In this document: positions 16,395 to 24,240 of the stretch, in pieces
How positions within the stretch are numbered: the stretch's first letter is position 1
How the letters are laid out: each line of letters begins with the position of its first letter
Source of the DNA: Pseudomonadota bacterium
GTDB lineage: Bacteria; Pseudomonadota; Gammaproteobacteria; Pseudomonadales; Oleiphilaceae
Length of the DNA: 24,842 nt
Direction: 5' to 3'
Assembly: GCA_023430625.1 (NCBI GenBank)
Contig: JAEZAA010000317.1
Coordinates: forward strand, 1 to 24,842
Made by a program: the position numbers and the translations under genes
Notes under the pieces: model-generated
What the model was told of the DNA's origin: nothing
The model's input: the letters and a program-made list of their open reading frames with translations, nothing else
Databases searched by the model: none

Positions 16395-17048
16395 ATGACG
16401 CTCGCAATTTTCGACCTCGACAACACCCTCCTGAGGGGCGACAGTGATCATGCCTGGGGTCAGTATCTGGTGGATCAAGGCATTGTGGACCGGGCCGATT
16501 ATGAACGGGCGAACGACACCTTTTACCAGGATTACATCAACGGCTGCCTGGACATGGAGCGCTACCTGGAATTCAGCCTCGCACCGCTGAAGGCGAACAC
16601 CATGGCGGATCTGCTCGCCTGGCGCCAGCACTTTGTGGAAACCTGTATCAGTCCCATTGTGCTACCCAAGGCGCGCGAGCTTCTGGCCCACCATCGCCAG
16701 CAAGGCCATTACCTGCTGATCATCACGGCCACCAACCGCTTCGTCACCGAACCCATTGCGGAACTGCTGGGGGTCGACGAGCTGATCGCGACCGATCCGG
16801 AGCTTGTGGACGGCCAATACACCGGCCGCGTCCAGGGTACGCCGAGCTTTCGCGACGGTAAGGTGCTGCGCCTGCAGGAATGGCTCATCCAAAATCCGCA
16901 TGACCTGAACCACGCCTGGTTCTACAGCGACTCCCACAACGACTTGCCGCTGCTGGAACAGGTGGGCCATCCCGTTGCGGTGGATGCCGACCAGCACCTG
17001 CAGGCGATTGCCACCGAGCGGGGCTGGCCTCTGCTCAGTCTGCGCTAG
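16395..17048 (+). CDS. HAD-IB family (SerB-like) phosphatase
   Basis: Cytoplasmic phosphomonoesterase of the haloacid dehalogenase superfamily, 217 residues. FDLDNTLL carries the nucleophile Asp7 and acid/base Asp9, TATN is motif II, and SDSHNDLPLL near the C terminus holds the magnesium-binding aspartates of motif IV. ATG 16395 is chosen because GGAG lies a suitable distance upstream and the DxD motif then sits at the usual place; the frame is open to 16359. It is divergent from rppH, the same layout as PA0336/PA0335 in P. aeruginosa. From memory, PA0335 has been reported as a histidinol-phosphate phosphatase. That makes histidine biosynthesis a reasonable guess, but the substrate is not proved by sequence; phosphoserine phosphatase activity is the alternative. 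Confidence 0.9.
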   Translation: MTLAIFDLDNTLLRGDSDHAWGQYLVDQGIVDRADYERANDTFYQDYINGCLDMERYLEFSLAPLKANTMADLLAWRQHFVETCISPIVLPKARELLAHHRQQGHYLLIITATNRFVTEPIAELLGVDELIATDPELVDGQYTGRVQGTPSFRDGKVLRLQEWLIQNPHDLNHAWFYSDSHNDLPLLEQVGHPVAVDADQHLQAIATERGWPLLSLR

Positions 17049-17062
17049 CCGAGGCGGCCAAC

Positions 17063-18277
17063 ATGCTGTGGGAAATCAAGCCAAAGACACAGACAGCTCT
17101 TCCCTGGAATACGGGCCATCTGGTACTGGCAGTCTGCTTTGCGTTCAGCCTGGCCGGTTGCAACGGCGGCGACTCCACCTTGCAGCGCCCTGACGAGCCG
17201 CGCCCTGAGGCGCGGGTTGCCTTACCTCTCACAGACCAGGCGCAAGCCGCTCACCAGCAGCTGCAAGTCGCCGCCACCGAGCTGCGTCGTCAGGTTGAAG
17301 CATTGTTGGCAAATCCAGGCAAGGACAACCTGCAAGCAGCGCGCAATGCCTGGCGCACGGCCCATACCGCCTATAAAGCCACGCGGCTTTTCCAGAATCT
17401 GGGACTGGAACATCCCCAGTTCGACCAGAGGTCGACCGAGCCGCTCGCTCACCGCCTGTGGGATCGGCTCGACACCTTTCCCCTTGAGCCCGGCTATCTG
17501 GATTACGTAGAAGGCTACCCCTTCAGCGGTTTGGTGTTTGCAGAGTCCGTTCCCATCACCCCGGAAAGCCTGAACGAACAGTACCAGCTAACCGACCGCT
17601 TTTATGTAACGCTGGGCTTCCACGCCCTGGAGTTCTTGCTGTGGGGCGAGAATCAGGATCAGGACACCCGCCGTGCCTGGCAAGACTACGCCAAGGTTAA
17701 AGAAGGGTCTGATATCAAAGAAGGGACTCAGCCTAACGAGCGGACCCAGAGCCGCTTACGCCGACGCCAGTTCCTGGATACCCTCAGCGCAATGCTCTCC
17801 CAGGATCTGCAGGCACTGGCAACGGCCTGGCAGCCGCAGGGCAATGTCTATCCATCCGCCTGGGCCCAGATTCCCGAGGCACAACGGGGCCAACGCCTGC
17901 GCAACGCCGTCGCCAACACCCTGCGTCAGGAGATCACGCAGCCATTGCAGCGCCTGCTTTCTCTGGAGAACAAGGAGTGGGACCCGGCAGTGATCGAATC
18001 GGCATTCAGCCATAATGGCAAGGCTGACCTGCAGGCCGCACTAGCGCCGATCACAGCACTCTACGAGACGCCCGATCAGGCCACCACCCTGGGCGTTGAT
18101 CCTGCCCAGTGGGAACGCCTGACAGCACTCCATCAACAGTTGGGTAAAGCCATCGACGGCCTGAAGGAAAGTGCCTTCTTTCCCACCGGCACCCGACTGT
18201 CCAAGGATGATCTTGCGGCCGTGCGGGCCGCAAACGAACTTACGTCAGCCCAACTGGAATTGCTCCAAACGAACTGA
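17063..18277 (+). CDS. Imelysin-family (M75-like) lipoprotein
   Basis: Predicted lipoprotein of 404 residues. A hydrophobic signal (about 19-32) ends in the lipobox LAGC, with Cys33 as the lipidation site; the n-region before it is fairly long. The body is mostly helical, with the imelysin signature GFHALE (Gly185, His187, Glu190) followed by FLLWGE. Imelysin-like proteins are linked to iron uptake, as in EfeO/EfeM-type and IrpA proteins. The GxHxxE motif was thought to bind metal; peptidase activity is doubtful for the family. It starts 14 bases after the HAD gene with GAGG upstream, so the two are probably co-transcribed. No ferrous-iron permease or peroxidase gene is beside it, so partners are unknown. 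It converges on rlmI. Confidence 0.88.
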   Translation: MLWEIKPKTQTALPWNTGHLVLAVCFAFSLAGCNGGDSTLQRPDEPRPEARVALPLTDQAQAAHQQLQVAATELRRQVEALLANPGKDNLQAARNAWRTAHTAYKATRLFQNLGLEHPQFDQRSTEPLAHRLWDRLDTFPLEPGYLDYVEGYPFSGLVFAESVPITPESLNEQYQLTDRFYVTLGFHALEFLLWGENQDQDTRRAWQDYAKVKEGSDIKEGTQPNERTQSRLRRRQFLDTLSAMLSQDLQALATAWQPQGNVYPSAWAQIPEAQRGQRLRNAVANTLRQEITQPLQRLLSLENKEWDPAVIESAFSHNGKADLQAALAPITALYETPDQATTLGVDPAQWERLTALHQQLGKAIDGLKESAFFPTGTRLSKDDLAAVRAANELTSAQLELLQTN

Positions 18278-18300
18278 CGCGTCCCATCAACCTCGTGCCA

Positions 18301-18319
18301 TGCCGTCAGAACGACGGCA
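18301..18319. repeat. Hairpin over the rlmI stop codon, imelysin-rlmI convergence
   Basis: TGCCGTC (18301-18307) and GACGGCA (18313-18319) form a perfect 7-bp stem with a 5-base loop, covering the rlmI stop (18306-18308). The imelysin gene ends 24 bases away on the other strand. It may serve both convergent genes, but there is no T-run on either side. Confidence 0.5.
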
Positions 18320-19502
18320 GGCTGCGGACGAAATACGCCTTGAGATAACTGGTTTCCGGAATGGCCGGCAGGATGGGATGATCCGGCCCCTGGTGGCCCT
18401 GAGCATAAACTTGGACAAAGCGGTCGATCTGACGGGCGCTGCCACGAATGATATCCAGCAGGCGCGCTTCAGGCAGGTGCATGGAACAGGAGGCCGAGAC
18501 CAGCAGCCCATCCTTGGCTAATAGCCGCAGGGCCAAGCGATTGGCCTGGGCATAGGCCTGCTCACCTTTGTCCTGGTCTTTGCGACGCGGGATCAATGCC
18601 GGGGGATCCAGCACCACCACATCGAAGCGCTCACCCGCTTCGCACAGCTCCTTCATTTTCTCGAAGGCATTGCCGGTCAGGGTCTTTACCCGGTCCTCCA
18701 CGCCATTCAATGCAGCGTTACGCCGACCACATTCGAGCGCAAAATCGGAACTGTCGATCAAGGTCGTCTCGCTGGCACCCGCCACCGCCGCCTGAATGCC
18801 CCAGCCGCCGATGTAGCTGAAGACATCCAGCACCCGCTTGCCCGCCACCTGCGACTGCAGGAATTGGCGATTGAGGCGATGATCGTAGAACCAGCCGGTC
18901 TTCTGCCCTTCGAGGACCGGCGCCAGGAATTTCACGCCATTCTCGATCAGCTCAATACCGCCTTCCGCCGAGCCGCGGACCACGTCCACATAACTCGGCA
19001 GACCTTCCTGCTCGCGCATTTTGCCGTCATTCTTGAAGATCAGCGTGGTGGGGCGAATCACCTTGTCGAGCGCATCGATAATTTCGTCCTTTAGCAGCTC
19101 CATCCCCGCCACGGAGATCTGCACCACGCAGGCATCACCGAACCGGTCGATCACCAGCCCCGGCAGGCCATCGCTGTCGCCGTAAACCAGCCGGTAATGG
19201 GGTGTGGCAAAGCAGCGCTCGCGCAGAGCCAGGGCGATCTTGAGGCGGTGCACCAGCTGCGAGCGATCCATGCGCGCTTCGGGATCGCGGCTGAACAGGC
19301 GTGCGCAGATCAACGTATTAGGGTTGGCCAGCGCCACGCCCAGCGGTTTGCCACGCGCCGTCTCGATCGCCACTTGCGCGCCAGGCGCCACGGATTTCAG
19401 GGGCGTCTGGCCGACGTCGATCTCATTGCTGTAGATCCACACATGGCCGGCACGCAGCCGGCTGTCGGCACGGTCTCTTAGTCGCAGTACAGGTAAGGTC
19501 AT
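18306..19502 (-). CDS. rlmI: 23S rRNA (cytosine-5) methyltransferase, RlmI type
   Basis: SAM-dependent methyltransferase; in E. coli RlmI makes m5C1962 of 23S rRNA. It has 398 residues, close to the E. coli length. An N-terminal PUA domain (about 1-75) is followed by the central EEHEE-type region and a Rossmann methyltransferase fold. That fold contains DVFSYIGGWGI (226-236, SAM loop), DPPALI near 299-304 and the catalytic cysteine in SASCS (Cys339). Its ATG overlaps the gcvPB stop in an ATGA (19499-19502), so it is translationally coupled to the glycine cleavage genes. The exact target base is inferred from the family. Confidence 0.92.
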   Translation of the reverse strand: MTLPVLRLRDRADSRLRAGHVWIYSNEIDVGQTPLKSVAPGAQVAIETARGKPLGVALANPNTLICARLFSRDPEARMDRSQLVHRLKIALALRERCFATPHYRLVYGDSDGLPGLVIDRFGDACVVQISVAGMELLKDEIIDALDKVIRPTTLIFKNDGKMREQEGLPSYVDVVRGSAEGGIELIENGVKFLAPVLEGQKTGWFYDHRLNRQFLQSQVAGKRVLDVFSYIGGWGIQAAVAGASETTLIDSSDFALECGRRNAALNGVEDRVKTLTGNAFEKMKELCEAGERFDVVVLDPPALIPRRKDQDKGEQAYAQANRLALRLLAKDGLLVSASCSMHLPEARLLDIIRGSARQIDRFVQVYAQGHQGPDHPILPAIPETSYLKAYFVRSLPSF

Positions 19503-20992
19503 TGAGAAGCTTCTTTCGATAAGGCGTCTGGACGCGATGAATAGGATAGATTCAGTTCCCGTGCTGCTTTGACGTCGTCCAGACGCCGTACCGGCAGCGT
19601 GAAGGGCGCCCCCTTCACCAGATCCGGCGAGGCTTCGGCCTCTTTCAGAATGCTCACCATCGCCTCGATGAAGCCGTCCAGCTCTTCAATGGATTCGGTC
19701 TCCGTCGGCTCGATCAGGAAGCACTCCGGAATCAGCAGCGGGAAATAAGTAGTTGGTGAGTGGAAGCCGTAATCCAGCAGACGTTTGGCGAAATCCATGG
19801 CGCTGGTGCCGTACTGCTGTTCCTGGGGGCTCAGTGAAATGATGAACTCATGGGTGGCCCGCCGCTCCGGGTAGGCCAGCTGAAAGCCCGCATCGGCCAG
19901 TCGCCTGGCCATGTAGTTGGCATTGAGGGTGGCGTATTCGCCCACCCGCTGCATGCCTTCCCGTCCCAGCAAGAGTGCATAGGCATAGGCGCGCAGCAGA
20001 ATGCCCGCGTTGCCCATGAATGCCGAAAGATGACCAATACTTTGCGGACAATCGGCGACATCCAGGCGCCGGTAGTGCGCCCGCCCCTGACCATCATCCA
20101 CCCGGCCCGCCATGGGCGTTGGCAGAAATGGCAGCAGGCGCTGCCCAACCGCGACCGGGCCCGCACCGGGGCCGCCACCACCATGAGGCGTGGCGAAGGT
20201 CTTGTGCAGGTTCATGTGCATCACATCGAATCCCATGTCTCCGGGGCGAACTTTGCCCAAGATGGCATTGAGATTCGCACCATCGTAATAAAGCAGGCCG
20301 CCGGCCTCGTGCACGGTCTTGGCCACGGCCTCGATACCGCGCTCAAATACACCGCAGGTGGACGGGTTGGTCATCATGATGCCGGCCGTGTGCGGACCGA
20401 CCGCAGCCTTCAGCGCATCCAGGTCCACATCGCCATGCCGGTCCACCGGGATTTCCCGCACTTTATAGCCGCACATCACGGCGGTGGCAGGGTTGGTGCC
20501 GTGGGCAGCGGTTGGCACCAGGATTTCGGTCCGGCCGAAATCGCCGCGCGCCTCGTGATACGCCTTGATCATGGCCACGCCGGCGAACTCGCCCTGGGCT
20601 CCCGCCATGGGCGCCAGCGAGACGCCCGCCATTCCCGTGACCTCCTTGAGAAACTCCTGCAGATCGTACATGCAGGCCAGAAAGCCCTGACTATGAGACT
20701 CGGGCGCCAGCGGATGGCGTTGCAGGAATCCCGGCAGGAATGCCGCGCGATGCGCCCCGCGGGGATTGTATTTCATGGTGCAGGAGCCCAGCGGATAGAA
20801 CTGGGTATCGATAGAGAAGTTCTTCCGCGACAGGTTGGTGTAATGACGCACCACCTGTAACTCGGACACCTCCGGCAGTGGCGCCGACTCGCGTCGCCGC
20901 AAAGCGGCTGGAATATCATCGAGCGCCGCAACCTGCTTGGGAGCTTGCGCCGTGGCTCGGCGATCGGGCGCACCACGTTCGAAAATCAGCAT
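19499..20992 (-). CDS. gcvPB: Glycine decarboxylase (P protein) subunit 2
   Basis: PLP-bearing half of glycine decarboxylase, which removes CO2 from glycine and passes the aminomethyl group to lipoyl-GcvH. It has 497 residues. The PLP lysine is Lys264 in MNLHKTF, followed by the glycine-rich PHGGGGPGAGP. NPRGAH, AAHGTNPAT and YYDGANLNA are conserved family segments. The start at 20992 overlaps the end of gcvPA by 7 bases. Downstream it overlaps rlmI by 4 bases. In most Gammaproteobacteria the two halves are fused in one protein of about 950 residues; here they are separate genes, as in Firmicutes, Thermus and archaea. Confidence 0.97.
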   Translation of the reverse strand: MLIFERGAPDRRATAQAPKQVAALDDIPAALRRRESAPLPEVSELQVVRHYTNLSRKNFSIDTQFYPLGSCTMKYNPRGAHRAAFLPGFLQRHPLAPESHSQGFLACMYDLQEFLKEVTGMAGVSLAPMAGAQGEFAGVAMIKAYHEARGDFGRTEILVPTAAHGTNPATAVMCGYKVREIPVDRHGDVDLDALKAAVGPHTAGIMMTNPSTCGVFERGIEAVAKTVHEAGGLLYYDGANLNAILGKVRPGDMGFDVMHMNLHKTFATPHGGGGPGAGPVAVGQRLLPFLPTPMAGRVDDGQGRAHYRRLDVADCPQSIGHLSAFMGNAGILLRAYAYALLLGREGMQRVGEYATLNANYMARRLADAGFQLAYPERRATHEFIISLSPQEQQYGTSAMDFAKRLLDYGFHSPTTYFPLLIPECFLIEPTETESIEELDGFIEAMVSILKEAEASPDLVKGAPFTLPVRRLDDVKAARELNLSYSSRPDALSKEASQ

Positions 20993-22365
20993 GGGGATAC
21001 CTCCGCCGGATTCAGCACATCGGCCAGCAGCGACACATAACGATCCAGATCCTGCTGGGTCTTGGTTTCCGTGGCGCAGGCCAGAATACAGTTGGTCAGT
21101 TCCGGATAGTCCTGCTCCAGTCCATAACCCGCCAGAACGCCCTGCTCCGCCATGGCCGCCAGGACTTCCTGTACCGGACGCTGGACCCGAAACACCAGCT
21201 CGTGGAAGAAAGCGTTGCTGCCCAACACCTCAACACCCTGCAGCTGGGCCAGCCGCTCGCGCAACCGGCGTGTGTTGTCATGGCAGGCCGTGGCAACACG
21301 GGCCAGGCCATCCGGGCCCATCAGGCTCATGTAAATGGTCGCCGCGGTCACCGCCAGCCCCTGGTTGGTGCAGATATTGGAAGTGGCCTTGGAGCGGCGA
21401 ATATGCTGCTCACGGGCTTGGAGCGTCAGGGTGTAACCTGGCTTGCCTTCCATATCCACCGTTCGGCCAATGATACGCCCCGGCATCTGACGCACCAGTT
21501 CCTGACGACAGCAGATAAAGCCGAAATAGGGGCCGCCGGATGACAGAGGCAACCCCAGCGGCTGGCCATCCCCCACGGCAATGTCGGCGCCCTGCTCACC
21601 CCAGTGCCCGGGTGGCACCAGAATCGCCAGGGCGGTGGGGTTAACCAGGGCAATGACCAGCAGATTGTGCAGGTGCGCCCAATCGGTCAGCGCGTGCACA
21701 TCCTCTAAGCTACCGAAAAAGTTGGGCTGGGCAATGACCAGTGCCGCGAAGTCCTCTCCTGAATAAGGCTGCAGATGCTCAGGCGTCACCTGCAGGGTTT
21801 CGGGATCAAACCCCGTGGTCACCAGTTCGATATCCTGATTGCGGACAATGGCTTGTGCCGCCTGGCGATACAACGGGCTGACCGAACCGGCCACCAGCAC
21901 CCGGCGACTCTTGGACTTGCGATGCGCCCGCACCGCCATCAGAACCGCCTCGGACAGGCCGGAGGCGCCGTCATACAGGGAGGCATTGGAGACGTCCAGG
22001 GCGGTCAACGCCGTCATCATGGACTGGTATTCGTAAATCAGCTGCAAGGTGCCCTGACTCGCCTCAGCCTGGTAGGGCGTGTAGGCCGTCATGAATTCAC
22101 CTCGCGTCGCCACATCCCACACTGCTGCCGGAATATGATGCTCGTAGGCGCCCGCCCCGATAAAACAGAGCGCGCCCGCATCCTGCTGCGCCCGCTCCGC
22201 CATCACCCGCATCATATCCATCTCGCTCCGCCCTTCGGGCAGCCCAGCCAGGCTCTTGCAGCGTAAGTGAGGGGGAATTTCATCAAAGAGTGTGTCGATG
22301 CTGGGGACACCCAACACATCGAGCATGCGTTTGACGTCAGCGTCGGTATGCGGAATGAACGGCAT
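20986..22365 (-). CDS. gcvPA: Glycine decarboxylase (P protein) subunit 1
   Basis: N-terminal-type half of glycine decarboxylase; it pairs with the PLP subunit GcvPB and contributes to the active site. From ATG 22365 it has 459 residues. MPFIPHTDADVKRML is the standard N terminus, and GAGG lies 6 bases upstream; the frame is open to 22392, which would run into the terminator. Characteristic segments include FIGAGAYEHHIPA, YTPYQAEASQGTLQ, SLYDGASGLSEA and the ATSNICTNQGL stretch. It overlaps gcvPB by 7 bases. A strong terminator ends 26 bases before its start, so transcription must read through from gcvH or begin very close to the gene. Confidence 0.97.
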   Translation of the reverse strand: MPFIPHTDADVKRMLDVLGVPSIDTLFDEIPPHLRCKSLAGLPEGRSEMDMMRVMAERAQQDAGALCFIGAGAYEHHIPAAVWDVATRGEFMTAYTPYQAEASQGTLQLIYEYQSMMTALTALDVSNASLYDGASGLSEAVLMAVRAHRKSKSRRVLVAGSVSPLYRQAAQAIVRNQDIELVTTGFDPETLQVTPEHLQPYSGEDFAALVIAQPNFFGSLEDVHALTDWAHLHNLLVIALVNPTALAILVPPGHWGEQGADIAVGDGQPLGLPLSSGGPYFGFICCRQELVRQMPGRIIGRTVDMEGKPGYTLTLQAREQHIRRSKATSNICTNQGLAVTAATIYMSLMGPDGLARVATACHDNTRRLRERLAQLQGVEVLGSNAFFHELVFRVQRPVQEVLAAMAEQGVLAGYGLEQDYPELTNCILACATETKTQQDLDRYVSLLADVLNPAEVSPC

Positions 22366-22390
22366 GGTGGCCTCGCTTTCCTTACTCGGC

Positions 22391-22423
22391 AAAAGAAAAA
22401 CGCCCCGACCAATGGCCGAGGCG
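22391..22423 (-). terminator. Rho-independent terminator between gcvH and gcvPA
   Basis: On the minus strand CGCCTCGGCC (22423-22414), loop ATT, GGTCGGGGCG (22410-22401), then TTTTTCTTTT (22400-22391). All ten positions pair, two of them as G-U. It begins 20 bases after the gcvH stop and ends 26 bases before the gcvPA ATG, inside what would otherwise be a single operon. Confidence 0.85.
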
Positions 22424-22442
22424 TGGATTGTGAGCTCGTTGC

Positions 22443-22838
22443 TTAGCCTTCGGACTCACAGACCTCGGCATAGTCTTCGGCATCCAGCAGGGACTGGAGC
22501 TCGGTCTTGTCCTTGATGCGCAACTTGAAGAACCAGCCGTCGTTGTAGGGATCGCTGTTCACTAGCTCGGGATTCTCCTCAAGCGCCTCGTTGATTTCGA
22601 TGACTTCGCCGCTGACCGGGCTGAAGATATCGGAAGCGGCCTTCACGGACTCCACCACGCCGGCTTCATCGCCCGCGGTCAGCTCGGCACCCACGTCCGG
22701 CAGCTCCACAAATACCACATCGCCCAACATATCCTGGGCGTGGTCGGTGATGCCGACCGTGACGGTGACACCGTCGTCTTCCAGACGCGCCCATTCGTGA
22801 CTGGACAGATACTTCAGATCGCTTGGAATTGTGCTCAT
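22443..22838 (-). CDS. gcvH: Glycine cleavage system H protein
   Basis: Lipoyl carrier that shuttles the aminomethyl group from the P protein to GcvT and is reoxidised by lipoamide dehydrogenase. It has 131 residues. The lipoylated lysine is Lys66 in GVVESVKAASDI. HEWARLEDDGVTVTVGITDHAQDMLGDVVFVELP and the C-terminal GWFFKLRI are typical. The short segment AAGGAAG precedes the ATG as ribosome site. It is the second gene after gcvT (153-base gap) and is followed by a strong terminator before gcvPA. The acidic composition fits the family. Confidence 0.97.
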   Translation of the reverse strand: MSTIPSDLKYLSSHEWARLEDDGVTVTVGITDHAQDMLGDVVFVELPDVGAELTAGDEAGVVESVKAASDIFSPVSGEVIEINEALEENPELVNSDPYNDGWFFKLRIKDKTELQSLLDAEDYAEVCESEG

Positions 22839-22877
22839 GAATCAGCTTCCTTCGGAACCGGTTGGATAAAACGACAA

Positions 22878-22920
22878 CATAGACTGCAATTCATTGTTTC
22901 AGAACCAATCCACGTCTATG
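22878..22920 (-). other. Possible structured RNA element in the gcvT-gcvH gap
   Basis: CATAGAC and GTCTATG (22878-22884 with 22914-22920) are exact reverse complements enclosing 29 bases. On the transcript an inner ATTG/CAAT pairing is also possible. The 153-base gap between gcvT and gcvH otherwise shows only the gcvH ribosome site. The structure is modest and may be chance. Confidence 0.3.
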
Positions 22921-22991
22921 GCAGCACTCGTGCAACCAGCGTAGATGGCTTGGACATCGTTAAAAGCGCTCAGACAAACGGTGTCGACAAA

Positions 22992-24083
22992 CTAAAGTGG
23001 CGTGACCACCGCCTGTCCATTGCGCACAAACACCGGCTTGACCACCTCAACCGGCAATAGCCGATTGCGGATCTCCACCGAACACTGACTTCCCACGGAA
23101 ACCGGTACCCGCGCCAGGGCAATGGCAAAGCCCAAGGTGGGCGAGAAGGTACCGCTGGTAATTTCGCCTTCCCCACCATCCATCAGCACGACTTTCTGGT
23201 GGGCGCGCAGCACGCCACGCTCCCTGAGCACCAGCCCCACCAATTTGCGCTGGACACCCTGGCTCTTTTCCTCGGTCAGCGCCGCTCGGCCAATAAAGTT
23301 CCGATCCGCCGGCTCCCAGGCAATGGTCCAGCCCATGTTGGCCTGTAACGGCGACACGGACTCATCCATATCGGAACCGTACAGGTTCATCCCGGCTTCC
23401 AGCCGCAGCGTGTCGCGCGCGCCGAGACCACAGGGTCTGACACCCGCGCCTACAAGGCGGTTCCAGAAGGCGACCGCTTCGGACCCTGGCAGCATGACCT
23501 CCAGGCCGTCTTCGCCGGTATAGCCCGTGCGGCAGAACATCCAGTCACCGGACAGCTGCCCCTGAAAGGCTTGCAGCCCATCGATCAGGGCTTGCTGCTC
23601 GGCCGAGACCAGCGCCTTGACCCGGGCAATCGCCTCAGGCCCCTGAATGGCGATCATGGCCAGCTCAGGTCGTTCCTGGATGACAACGGAAAAATCCTTG
23701 GCTTGCAGATTCATCCAGGCCAGGTCCTTTTCGCGGGTGCCGCAATTCACCACAACCCGGTAAAACCCGTCCAGGCGATAGACGATCAAATCGTCGATGA
23801 CGCCCCCCTCGGCATTGAGCATGCCGCTGTACAGGGCCTTGCCGAGGGTCTTGAGCTTGTCCACGTCATTGGCCAGCAGGTAGCGCAGGTACTCGCGCGC
23901 CTGCGGACCACTCACATCCACGACGGTCATGTGGGACACATCGAACATGCCAGCAGCCTGGCGGACCACATGATGCTCTTCGATCTGGGAGCCATAGTGG
24001 ATCGGCATATCCCAGCCGCCAAAGTCGACCATTTTGGCGCCGGCATCCAGATGCGCGGCATAGAGTGGCGTTCGATATCCCAT
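22992..24083 (-). CDS. gcvT: Glycine cleavage system T protein (aminomethyltransferase)
   Basis: Transfers the methylene group from aminomethyl-lipoyl GcvH to tetrahydrofolate, releasing ammonia. From ATG 24083 it has 363 residues, matching the E. coli enzyme. GYRTPLYAAH at the N terminus, DFGGWDMPIHYGSQ, MFDVSHM, GGVIDDLIVY with the catalytic aspartate at 97-98, and GARDTLRLEAGM are conserved. The frame opens at a TTG (24104), but the ATG has AGGA 7 bases upstream. It is the first of the leftward gcv genes. A TAGAAT -10 (24169-24164) may start the transcript, giving a leader of only about 75 bases, too short for a tandem glycine riboswitch; no riboswitch core was recognised. Confidence 0.97.
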   Translation of the reverse strand: MGYRTPLYAAHLDAGAKMVDFGGWDMPIHYGSQIEEHHVVRQAAGMFDVSHMTVVDVSGPQAREYLRYLLANDVDKLKTLGKALYSGMLNAEGGVIDDLIVYRLDGFYRVVVNCGTREKDLAWMNLQAKDFSVVIQERPELAMIAIQGPEAIARVKALVSAEQQALIDGLQAFQGQLSGDWMFCRTGYTGEDGLEVMLPGSEAVAFWNRLVGAGVRPCGLGARDTLRLEAGMNLYGSDMDESVSPLQANMGWTIAWEPADRNFIGRAALTEEKSQGVQRKLVGLVLRERGVLRAHQKVVLMDGGEGEITSGTFSPTLGFAIALARVPVSVGSQCSVEIRNRLLPVEVVKPVFVRNGQAVVTPL

Positions 24084-24163
24084 GGAAGCGTCCTGTCCAT
24101 TCAACCGTACCCGCCGCCGGGCCTTGGCCTGCTCGGCATTTCGGGGCAGAAAACATGCGCGCC

Positions 24164-24169
24164 ATTCTA
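24164..24169 (-). promoter_or_regulatory. Possible -10 box of the gcvT promoter
   Basis: TAGAAT on the minus strand, 81 bases upstream of the gcvT ATG, in the 157-base gap after yqiA. No good -35 box lies 16-18 bases upstream, so an activator would be needed or the site is not real. Confidence 0.3.
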
Positions 24170-24240
24170 CCCCAAATAACGGGATAATCTGGCAGTATTT
24201 TCAGCGGGCCCGGTTTCCCTGCAGCGAGCCCTGTTGCCGC

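Noticed and set aside
19850..20860. Long open frame opposite gcvPB
   Set aside because: His/Gly-rich antisense translation typical of a shadow of a GC-rich gene.
24084..24240. Glycine riboswitch upstream of gcvT
   Set aside because: Only about 157 bases separate gcvT from yqiA and the conserved aptamer cores were not recognised. A covariance-model search would settle it.
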